Source of the DNA: Bugula neritina | Taxonomy: Eukaryota; Bryozoa; Gymnolaemata; Cheilostomatida; Bugulidae | NCBI GenBank assembly: GCA_964035545.1 | Contig: OZ037769.1 | Location: 17,179,633-17,243,632, forward strand | Direction: 5' to 3' | Length of the DNA stretch: 64,000 bases | Shown here: positions 22,378-33,121 of the stretch, piece by piece | Position numbering within the stretch: the first letter of the stretch is position 1 | Layout of the letters: the number at the start of each line of letters is the position of its first letter | Notes under the pieces: generated by a model | Databases searched by the model: none | What the model was told of the DNA's origin: nothing | The model's input: only the letters and a program-made list of their open reading frames with translations | Position numbers and translations under genes: made by a program

Positions 22378-25300
22378 TTATATGTCAATACCGATAGCAC
22401 ACATCTTGATCTGGAGGAACTCATCCATGCCATATTTACCACCTTCTCTACCGATACCAGACTGTTTGTAACCACCAAATGGAGTTTCAGCACTGCTAAC
22501 TGTTGTGTCATTACAGCCAATAAGTCCAGCTTGTAAGGCCTCCATCACACGGTAACACTGGGACAGATCACTGCTGTAGAAGTAACCTACGCAGATACAG
22601 AACACACAATGCAAGTAGCGGACATTTAGAAGATAGTGTGGGTGTGGCTAAAACAGGAAACAGGGGGAAGTGAAACTTACTAGCCAAGCCTCTCTCTGAG
22701 TCATTAGCTCTTCTGATAGCCTCTTCTTCAGTTTTAAATCTTCAACAATAGAATAAATATTGCGAGGTTGGAGTAGAGACACTTCTGGTAAGAGTAGAGC
22801 TGATTATACAAGAACATTACGGAGATGGTAACATGGTCATGAAGGTATAACTGGATAAGTTTTAAATTTAATTTAATCTTGAAAAGAATTTTTCTAAAAA
22901 CGCCCTTATATGGCACCAATTCATTATGTCATAAATACTAAATCATTTTGATAAAATTACAACGGGATGAGTATGATTGTATTACTATTACTTAGTATTT
23001 GCCAGAATAAGTCTCTCCCAATACATGCTAGTCACTTATTACTCTGCATATCATACACGAGGAGTTATGTTCTCCTCAAAGTGTCAGTCACCAAGTGTTG
23101 ACCAATGAGAACTCACTTAATCACATTGATGACAGGTCCAAAAACCTCTTGGCGTAGGATATCCATATCCTCTGTGATTCCAGTTAACAGAGTTGGCTGG
23201 AAATACAACTCCCCGACATCTGTAGCCCTAGAACCACCGCAGATAACTGTGGCTCCTTTACTCTTAGCATCATTGACCAGTCTCTCTACCTGCACACAGT
23301 ATATAGTGTGTAGTATCAGGGCTTTATACTATAATGTTACATTCACTGCTGGATGAGTACATCAGATACATCAGTAAGAGGGGGCAGGCTGATGCCCACC
23401 CGTACTGCTAGTACACAAGGAACACAGTCTAAACCCACCTTCTCCAACCCTCTGCTGTTTATAAGTGGTCCAATACTAGTCGTAGAATCCATTGGATCTC
23501 CCATCTTCAATGATTTAGTGAGTTTAGTCAGTTCTTCTACTGCCCTGTCATATATCCCTGTAAGTACATAGGAATATCATATACAGTTAACCACCACTAC
23601 AAAGTATACACTGTACATAATCTGTCATATTGTGACAGTGTTAGTCATGTGAAAGACTGAAAATATTACCTTCCTGAATAAAGAAATTCTGAGCACTGAT
23701 GCAAGCTTGGCCACAGTTACGGAACTTTGCAAATAGAGTTCCCGAGACGACCTTGGAAAGGTCAGCCGAGTCGAAGACTATGAGAGGAGCCAAACCACCG
23801 AGCTCTAAACTTATTCTCTTCACTTCTACTGCACACTGAGACATGAGTAGCTGTAATACATAATATAATATAATACATAATATAATACATAATATAATAT
23901 AATACAGTAATATAATATAATACAGTAATATAATTTAATACAGTAATATAATATAATATAATACAGTAATATAATATAATATAATACAGTAATATAATAT
24001 AATTCAGTAATATAATATAATACAGTAATATAATACAATATAGTAATATAATATAATACAGCAATATAATATAATATAATGCAGTAATATAATATAATAT
24101 AATACAGTAATATAATATAATGCAGTAATATAATATAATATAATGCAGTAATATAATATAATATAATGCAGTAATATAATATAATAATAATTTTCTAAGA
24201 CTTACTTTACCAACTTCACAAGAACCTGTGAAAGAGACGGTAGAGACTTTAGGGTCAGAAGAGAAAAGCTGTCCGATGCCGGCAGCATTAGATCTGCTGC
24301 AGGAGACTATATTTAGAACACCTTTGGGAATCCCAGCTCTGTTAGCTAGCTGTAACATAGTAGCATGGTGAGGACATGTAATAGCACATAGTACACTCTA
24401 TAATATACAACTGGTAGCCTCAGTACCTCTACTAAAGCTGTGGGGATGTACGGGGTGTCTTCTGGGGACTTCACAACAACAGTACATCCGGCAGCGAGAG
24501 CTGGGCCTACTTTACGAGTCAGCATACCAGCTGGGAAGTTCCACTGAAACATATCAAAGTGAGTCAGTGAGTATATAGTCACAGTACCATGTAGTGAATA
24601 TATAGTCACAGTAACATGTAGTGAGTATATAGTCACAGTATCATGTAGTGAGTATATAGTCACAGTATCATGTAGTGAGTATATAGTCACAGTAACATGT
24701 AGTGAGTATATAGTCACAGTATCATGTAGTGAGTATATAGTCACAGTATCATGTAGTGAGTATATAGTCACAGTATCATGTAGTGAGTATATAGTCACAG
24801 TACCATGTAGTGAGAGTTTGGAGTGAGAGTCAACGTGTTAGTATCTGTGACAGTAACATGAAACTATTATGAAATACTTAACATATTTTCATCTGCCTGC
24901 ATTTCATTTCATAAACTTATCTAAACATGAGGTCAGCAGGTTGGAGGCTGACAGGGCTCTAGTTTCTACTGGCAGCTCACAGATTATATATATTACAGCA
25001 ATGACCTTAGCAACTAGGGTAAGAAATGTGAACATAATGGTAAACGTATTCATAGACACTATAAAAGAGAGACAACTCCCAGATACTGTCTGTACTAAGC
25101 TGTATGTTCTACTTGGCACTCTGTATGTATTATAGTACAGCAAGGTAGTCACTTGACTATAAAGAGTTTCATTATGAATGATCATTACGGTAGTTGAGAG
25201 TTGCACACCCACCGGCACTATGATTCCAGCTACTCCAATCGGCTCTTTTCTTATAATGGATCTTCTATTAGTTACGGGGAACTCAATTGTCTCCCCATAC

Positions 25301-26051
25301 ACTCTCCTAGCCTCAGCCGAATACCAGTCTAGAAATGAGGCTGCATACATCATCTCCCCCTTCCCTTCAGCTAATGGCTTTCCCTGGGAACGTAATGTGA
25401 CAGTCTAAAGCTGTGAAGATGTGCTGTATGTATGCTGTGTTACGTCTAGTCACTTTAGAGTAGATGTACAGTCTACTTACTTTATTACACAACTTACATT
25501 CTCTTCTGTTAACATCTCTCCAAGTTCTGGAATGTTCTCCAATATCAAACTGTACCATTTGTACAGGAGAGCACTTCTTTCCTGTAGAAATAGTAGTTTC
25601 ACTTTGACACTAAAGTTTTTTCACTTTGATATTAGAGTAGTTTCACTTTGATATTAGAGTAGTTTCACTTTGCCACTAGAGTAGTTTCACTTTGACACTA
25701 GAGTAGTTTCACTTTGACACTAGAGTAGTTTCACTTCATTATATAATATAAAGTCATACCTTTGCTGTCTTCTTACTCCACGGACCAAATGCCTCATAGG
25801 CAGCATCTACCGCTGCCTTCGTATCTTCTGCGTCCAGATCATACACCTCTCCAATGAGACTGCCATTCTTAGGGTTGAACACTACAAACCATACTTCTGT
25901 GTAAACACATTACCTTACTAACAAGCTGTACAGTTTCTAGGTACAGTTACAGTATTGTGACCTTATCCTGACCTTGAAACAGCTTCTCTGCTCTTCCTTT
26001 CACCCACTCTCCATTAATATATGACTCGGACCTTCTCAGACTCTCTGACAT
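22378..26051 (-). CDS. ALDH5A1: Succinate-semialdehyde dehydrogenase, copy 4
   Basis: 485 residues in 11 exons: 26051-25973, 25881-25760, 25581-25498, 25383-25213, 24543-24427, 24349-24206, 23850-23670, 23557-23439, 23289-23117, 22739-22681 and 22586-22378. Motifs as in copies 2 and 3 ([51 protein letters not shown]). Intron 4 is the largest in the family because of an expanded 27-bp array and about 330 bases of extra unique sequence (24812-25140). Its upstream flank differs from that of copies 2 and 3 for about 1.2 kb, so its regulation may differ. No premature stop or frameshift seen. Confidence 0.9.
23858..24186. repeat. AT-rich tandem repeat in SSADH copy 4 intron 6
   Basis: Longest version of the family's intron 6 array, between exons 6 and 7. 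Confidence 0.92.
24553..24811. repeat. 27-bp minisatellite in SSADH copy 4 intron 4
   Basis: About nine copies of GTGAGTATATAGTCACAG plus TATCATGTA, immediately upstream of the acceptor of exon 5 in gene orientation. Two or three units occur at the same place in copy 2 (15415-15478) and about four in copy 3 (20045-20158), a clear expansion series. Confidence 0.92.
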
Positions 26052-27600
26052 GATTGTTGAAGTGTGCAAGTTTTTACTCTGTAGGAACAAACAGATAGCA
26101 ATCAGTTTATAAGCTATGCTGCCAGGCAGCACCTTAGACACTACTGTCTACAGGCAGCACAGAGGGAAAAGTTTCAACTCCCCTCCCCTGAGCAGCTCCA
26201 TGTACTGGTTGAGTACAACAAATACTATTCTATAACAAATTTTGATTTTTTATAAATGATTAATGATTCGTGTGGTCAGGATCAGTGAGCCTAGCTTGAG
26301 AGTTATATATGGCATGCTATCCTAAGATTCTGTGATAATCACATTACTCACTGGGATGGTTTATAAGTTAAAACACAGGCTATAAACAAGGCTAAGTGAG
26401 AAAACACAGCTAATCTGTTAAAGACATTGAGCGTTAAAGATCCAACTATTAAAATATAGAGCATGTGTAAATTAAAACCAGCTACTAGCCACTCAGAAGC
26501 ATCAACACGCATGAGTTTGAATTCAAATTGATAACGTAGTAACTGAAGGTGTTATTACTATCATATTATTGCGTCTTATTCTAATCCTTTGGTAGTCATG
26601 CATAATCAGCATGCAAACTATACTAAATTGAAAACTTATCCTTTTAATTTATGTTTATCCCAAGTTCAAGATCACTAGTTACTATGAATATTAGTATTAC
26701 CTAATAATTGACCACCATTAACAAACTAATCATCATATTATAATGATAACAATAAAGGATCAAACCAAATTACAGTCTCAAACAATGAGAATATTAAAAT
26801 AATCTAGTGTAATATGCCAACCATAATTAATGGCAATTATAATAACCATAAAAGTTTATTCTATTGTACATTTAATATATGATCAAATAAAACACCACAA
26901 AAATATTCTGTAAATAACCTAATAAACATAGGACAACAGCAAAACAAAGCATCATAATAATCAAGTTAGGTAACCCACTCTAGGACATATATTATGGGAA
27001 CAATATGAACTGTAACGTAGATTTCATCTCCTATACAACTGTACAATATTGAATATGATTAGGTAGCCCTACTATAAGATGTGCTACAGAGATGACAATG
27101 CATCAGCTAGCAGGTTAAACACAACACGACACTAGCACTCATATACAAGCACTACAGTGGTGAATTACAGCCACATTCTTACATGATACTTTCATACTTA
27201 CAGAGAGAGCAGAGAGCAAAGGTGAGGAGTTATACAGAGCTGAATGCGTCACACACTGCCTGCTGACACAGTTAAGTGATGAGAGAAAGAGTCTAACAAC
27301 AGCACTAGGTTTGCAGCTGGCCATGTGACCTCTAGTTGACCTTGTGACACGCCCACTTCAACAAACCACTAATCAAGTTAAGATGAATACAAGAACCCTG
27401 GGAATGTCTATATGCATAAAGGGTGTATAACTTAGATGACATTTCCTTCACAGAGATGTTCTATAATGTCTCCAAGCCTACACTGTGGAATGTAAAGCAG
27501 TTAATGAATACGACAGAGCAGCTACCAATGCCTAGATGACATATATTAGAATAAACATACAAAATGCTAGAATGTTTAGTTAGTTGGCAGCTGGTATTCA
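26052..27600. other. 5' flank of SSADH copy 4
   Basis: The first 30 bases match the flanks of copies 2 and 3, then about 1.2 kb of unrelated sequence follows. Similarity resumes near 27312 (CATGTGACCTCTAGT, then TTGTGACACGCCCACTT, found at about 16770 and 21253) and fades by about 27550. Either this copy gained an insertion or the others lost sequence. No gene seen. Confidence 0.7.
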
Positions 27601-30600
27601 GAGGTTACAATGTGTGTCTAATATATTGACACCATGCATTATATCAGCAAATTTAGTTACAAGCATTAAAGTGAGATCTTCCACATCATTATACCATTAT
27701 AACAATAATAACTTATGCAAAATACATAGAAACATATTCAATTTCCTACATTCATATTTTGTAGCTATTATGCAATATTTGATGACCATTATGTAGTACT
27801 TGTCACCATCCCTATTGGTATCCTTGACATTGTGATTGTGGATTCATGAACATAATCATTAGGAATCAATATTATTATTATAATTATTAATATTTTCACC
27901 AAAATCATGCATCTATCTCTACTTAGTATGAATATTAATTCGAAAAGTGAAATGGAATTTGAGTAAAATTAAATGTTAATACTAATAGTAATAGTATTAC
28001 TGCAAGTGTAATAGACTAATAGTATTATTATTATCAATTGCAAATACAATCAGCATCACCAATATCAATATGAATATGAAGACTTGAAGACTATCACCAA
28101 CATTCTCAATATTAGAAAATCAATACCAATATTATTACTATCAAATTTAAAGTATCAGTATGAGTATCACTGAGAGTGAGTATGACTATCACTATGAGTA
28201 TGAGACTGAGAGTGAGTAGACATGATATCAGTATGAGTATCATATGATCAGATCACTATCAGTATGAAATTCATAGTCCATATGTCTATGAAACATAATT
28301 ATCACTACAAATATCAGTAAGACTATCACAATGACTCAGACTTGGATGGAAAAAATCTCTCTATCTTCGCGCACATGACATGTAAACTCTTCGCAGGTAT
28401 TCGTTTTGTGCACCGCTCATTGCGGGGTACGCTGTTGTATTTTAACCTCTGCGTGTTCTTACAATGCTAATGAATAGAACATGCAAAATCCGACCAATCA
28501 GATGCGTTCACCAGTTCCAATATCTCGTCATCCTTATAAAATAATAATATTATTATATAAAATATTGTAAGTTCCGCTACAAAATGAATGCTTCTGAAAC
28601 TAGTTGTGCAACTTTTGTTATACATGTTTTAGTTTCTTCCATATCTTAAACTTGCGAGTCTGGAGTAAATGACTAATTAAAACCGGCAGCTGCAAATTAT
28701 ATTATACTGTCTGCAAGCATGCCCTAGATGAGTTTTACCACAACACTGGCTGTTGCTTTACTTTGTGGTTTCTACTCTAAAATGCACGGGTTGTCTGGCA
28801 GCTGGACATGGAGCATGTGATGTGAAGTTGACACATGAATCTGATTGGTTGGGCGTTGCTTGACCTGTTGACCTCACCGGTTGAGTTATTTATACGCTGT
28901 CTATCATCATGATTGGTGCTACTGGCATTGCAAATTACATAATAATAATATGATGGATTACAATGCAGAGTGACAATGCCATTGTATGTTTCTGGTAGAC
29001 CAGGACAAAAGTCACAAAATCTCAGGAAGTTCTGTATCACTTATTGAACTTGCTGTATGCAATATATACCCCACATATCCATGATTACTTGGTGACATAT
29101 CAGCTACAGGGTGAAATAGTCTGCCTTCGTTCAGCTGCCATATTGTTTACATATAGCCACATTCCTTAAGTGACATCCAAGCTAAGCTTTCCACGACCCA
29201 ACTTATAACCCCTACACTTACCCCATGCACATCAGTAGCCTTTAACCAACAGTGATCAAGATGTGTCCTAGACAGTCTGATAGAATACAATATCTAACAA
29301 ATGTAACCTTGCATATACATGGCAAATAAACATTGTATTCAATTACCTGATAGAACTATGCAACCCTGCAGAAAATATGCCAACTCTGTATTTCATAGCT
29401 AAAGCAAAGGAATTGGCTTTCAAGTTGGACTGCATGCAAAATTGTCACTAATAGAACATCAGATATATAATAAGTTTATACATTCTCTAAACTGACGTAT
29501 GCCTCAATGTCCAATAAAATAAACATGTGCAGCACAAAGTCATTTTGACGGCTGAAGCTCAATTATACAATTCCCGGCTTTACAATTGAAATATAAACTA
29601 CACTTAGTAAATGCAGGTGTATATAAGTACATGCATAACATTAGTAGAGTACCAAGGTTATTCTTGCATCTTCATGTTATACGAGAAGTTAGTACAGCTT
29701 ACTTTTCTCTTCCACCTCTTTAGCTGCCCTGACTCATACCATAACATGATAGCTAACTGTCAACAAGCTAATGCCAAAAAGCTTTCACCAAAAAGCTTTC
29801 ACCAAAAAGCTTTCATCATAGAGCTTTCACCAAAAAGCTTTCACTAAATAGCTTTCGTTAGAAAGCTGTCACTAAATGCTCCTGTTACAAACAATAATTT
29901 CATATACATGTGTATGACAATAACTTTATTGCACAAGAATTATTGGCCATCCCCAGACTAAGGGATTATATTGCTGCCAAAGCTTGAATATATCTAACAG
30001 TGGTGTGGTTACTGCACTGTAGACTGTAGAGGCAGCACTTGATATACTATGCTACTATTGCAACTATACCGCATATACTGCATGTCTACTCAACCAAATT
30101 TAACATGTCAGCTTTTCCTTTAGTCAATGAATAGCCACTTGCTTACTCAAGCAGAAGGATGCTGTGCTGATAATTCTGAGTTTTAAACTAACTAAAATTT
30201 AGATTTAATCTTTTCATTTTATCTTTTGTTATTTTGCAACCTCCCTTGAAACACTTTTATAATAGAAAGCAATGAAACTTTTTGTAATGTGCCCTATATA
30301 AGATAATCTGTAGGTATGCATTCTATTGAGAAGTTTTCAAGCATAATATTTCAACTCCACAATTTTGGAAAATGTGATTATAAAGTGTACTAAAGGAAAA
30401 TAATGCATGCTGTAGTAAAAGTTGCAGCCCAAGTATATTTCAGAAGCATACATGTTGCAGTCAAACTCACAGAATCTTTCTAAAAGTTTATTGGTGGAAT
30501 ATTTTGGTTAGTGCACACCTCTGATTGAAGTTGAGTTGCTGTCATACAAAGGTATAGAACAAGGGCAGACAACTCTACAGTTGCAACACTATCCGTAATA

Positions 30601-30744
30601 AAATGCCAATCAATATTAATTATAATATAGCCACTATGAACACTTAGTAGTGTGCGCTTCTTATTGGTCCACTTATATACTTTACAACAATGTAAACTCT
30701 TCATTGCAGAATCGATTGAAATTATGAGATTGTAAAAATATAAA
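27601..30744. other. AT-rich spacer between the SSADH array and SELENOS
   Basis: No exon recognised. It contains degenerate repeats of the ATGAGTATCACT type at 28140-28330, a short array of about six AAAAAGCTTTCACC-like units at 29775-29862, and unique sequence otherwise. Confidence 0.55.
29775..29862. repeat. Short AAGCTTTC-containing tandem repeat
   Basis: Five to six imperfect 15-base units (AAAAAGCTTTCACCA, then variants). Each contains the palindrome AAGCTT or a relic of it. Confidence 0.8.
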
Positions 30745-30750
30745 TTTATT
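30745..30750 (-). terminator. Polyadenylation signal of SELENOS
   Basis: AATAAA on the minus strand, about 475 bases after the SELENOS stop and about 75 bases beyond the candidate SECIS, leaving the SECIS inside the 3' UTR as required. Confidence 0.55.
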
Positions 30751-30825
30751 TTTAGACCTTGAGCTTACAAATAATAAATTAAGTATTTAGCAAAATATAA
30801 CAACAAGGGGATCCACTGGACTGAT

Positions 30826-30870
30826 ATCGGGTTAACTCAGTGACTAAGTCATTGCAGAGAAAACTGTCAT
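30826..30870 (-). promoter_or_regulatory. Candidate SECIS element (type II-like)
   Basis: On the minus strand the element starts ATGA (30870-30867) and ends CGAT (30829-30826), candidates for the non-canonical quartet. Between them are GTTTTCTC, pairing with GAGTTAAC except for two central T:T mismatches, an unpaired AA 13 bases after ATGA (30853-30852), and a small top stem TGAC/GTCA. This order of quartet, stem, AA bulge and extra helix matches a type II SECIS. The stem next to the quartet is imperfect. Position, about 350 bases after the stop codon, is right. Hand folding only. Confidence 0.45.
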
Positions 30871-31221
30871 TAATAATACAACTCCAAAAATAATCAAAAC
30901 CAACCTCTGAATACTTTATGTAGAGAGAGCATAATGTATAACATATGTATAATATATATAAGACTGGTTTTGATATTTGTGATAAGTTGATTAAGTCCAG
31001 AAAATGCCTTGCCGACTCTCTCAGTGAATGCATAGCACCCTGTGGAGCACAACTCCTATATGTCAGTTAGTGAGCACAACTCCTATATGTCAGTTAGTGA
31101 GAGTTTCAGTATACAGGGGTGAAGGTCGCCTGTTAGCGGCCTGCTTAGAAAATGCTATGCAGAGCAGAGAGAGAGTCTGTAGAGAGATGCCGGCGAGTTA
31201 CCTCAGCGTCGGCATCGAACT

Positions 31222-33121
31222 TTAACCTCATCCACCCCCGGCAGCGGGGCCACGCCTCTCTCGTCTCCAGGAAGTTTCACTTCTATCGCTGCCCATCAGT
31301 GGACTATAGTCTAAGACAAGGTGAAGGTCATTATATAACTATATACTATATAATGATATACTGTATAATGATATACTATATAATGATATACTATATAATG
31401 ATATACTGTATAATGATATACTGTATAATGATATACTATATAATGATATACTGTATAATGATATACTGTATAATGATATACTGTATAATGATATACTATA
31501 TAATGATATACTATATAATGATATACTATATAATGATATACTATATAATGATATACTATATAATGATATACTATATAATGATATACTATATAATGATATA
31601 CTATATAATGATATACTATATAATGATATACTATATAATGATATACTAACCAGTATCTCTTAGCCGTGATCTATTACTTGGTCTGGTACTTGGTGTGGCC
31701 GAAGGCTCTTCTAGAGTCTATATAATAAAAACACAATGCTGAGTATCACAGGCTATCAATTAAGCCAATCACAGCACTCCTCGCTATATCTACTCACAAA
31801 GCAGCAACATGAGAGAGAGGGAGAAAGAGAGAGAAAGAGAGAGAGAGCTGTGTAAGTGAAATGGAGTCACACCTTTTTAACCTTTGACCTGTATCCTTGT
31901 CCAGATTGATGTCTCTCCCAGTCTTCCAGCTTTTCTTGTCTTTTCTTCTCAGCCAGCTACAAAATGACACGTGTTATCAATGTGGACATAACTCCAACCA
32001 CTAGTAAACTAGTTTTCCAAGCAGCGGATACTTACAGCAGCCTGCTTGGCAGCGTGTTCCGCTGACTTCTGGTCGTGCTCTTCTTGCAGACGTCTTCTGT
32101 GAGCGTCCATGGCAGCTTGTCGTCTCTCTATCTCTGAAGCGTCTGCAGAAGAACTCTTCAATTTATTATTGGGTGAAATATTATGTTAGTATTGTTCACA
32201 TAGATTTGTTATTCTACTTAATACGGTGCCACCAAAATCTTTTAAGTATCAAAAATAATGTTGATTCACTTATTACTAGAAACAATATTATACTGGTGAT
32301 ACATGCCATATTTCTTGTGAGCTGCAAGTTGAGATTTCTGCCGTAAGTTTGTGAGTATAGGCTCTAGAGCCGACTTCCACAAGAAATAAAGTGCGACAAC
32401 TCCAAAGAGTACGACCCAGCCATACTGAGCCAAGTATGAAGTGGCTGTAAAGTCAGAATGACAATATAACATGACTATTTTACTTTTCGAGGATAATCAC
32501 TTCAGCAACAACTTAACTGTTTTTAGTTTTTACTAGTACCAGTGCATTTGAAATAATTATATTAGCAGTCGAGCACTGCGTCTGCTGGAACACAGTGACA
32601 GTGGATGTGACAGTAATTACCAATTTAGATTACATTCCCAACTGAAGACAAATGAACTGAGGTTTGCCTATGACTATTGAGTATCACAATTTCTCAACAA
32701 AGCTACTCATACTGTTAGATTGTTAGTGGTAGAATTAGATTATCACCTGTAGGCTGTATCACTATCAGTTACAGTATCAGTGGCACTCACAGTATGAGCA
32801 TTACTATTAAATTTAATTAATATTATTATTACTATTAGAGTATTACTGTTGAAGTAAAAATCACCTATAGTCATACCGATACTCAATATCGTAGAAAGTT
32901 AATCATAGTGATACTATTAGTGATACTCATATTCGTACAAACTCATCTATCAGTGTCATACTGATAGTGATACTTAGGATTCTGTTCTCAAATTCAAATT
33001 GAAATGACAATACTGAAAGTGAATACCGATTCGGCGATTCCGAATACAGGATACCTGTGTAGTAAAATTGATATATGATTGGTGGATCTTGGTTAATAGG
33101 AAGTCTTTCTTCGCCGTCCAT
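31222..33121 (-). CDS. SELENOS: Selenoprotein S (VIMP), with in-frame UGA for selenocysteine
   Basis: ER membrane selenoprotein that links p97/VCP to the Derlin retrotranslocation complex in ER-associated degradation. Six exons: 33121-33055, 32444-32307, 32142-32036, 31956-31873, 31717-31651 and 31310-31222; 183 residues (human 189). A short lumenal N-terminus precedes one membrane span (GWVVLFGVVALYFLW), then a charged helix containing RRQAAMDAHRRRLQEEH, the region that binds VCP in mammals, a disordered part, and the end RRGPAAGGG-U-G. The codons are GGA TGA GGT TAA, so the UGA is penultimate, as in the human end (SSGG-U-G). Exon 2 appears to use a GC donor (TATG/GCATGT); a GT donor at 32277 would add ten residues. 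The last intron contains a 15-bp minisatellite. A candidate SECIS follows. Confidence 0.9.
31330..31647. repeat. 15-bp minisatellite in the last SELENOS intron
   Basis: About 21 copies of GATATACTATATAAT starting four bases inside the donor of exon 5 in gene orientation (GTTAGTATATCATT) and filling the intron. The sense strand repeats AGTATATCATTATAT. Confidence 0.95.

Noticed and set aside
24904-25353. 149-codon minus-strand frame as a longer SSADH exon
   Set aside because: It reads past the donor of exon 4 of copy 4 at 25213 (CCG/GTGGGT) into the intron; the other copies splice at the same place.
31228-31230. UGA in SELENOS as a normal stop codon
   Set aside because: The family ending Gly-Sec-Gly-stop is matched exactly and TAA follows one codon later.
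31152-31649. 165-codon plus-strand frame ending in MIYYI repeats
   Set aside because: Antisense to the last SELENOS exon plus its 15-bp intronic repeat.
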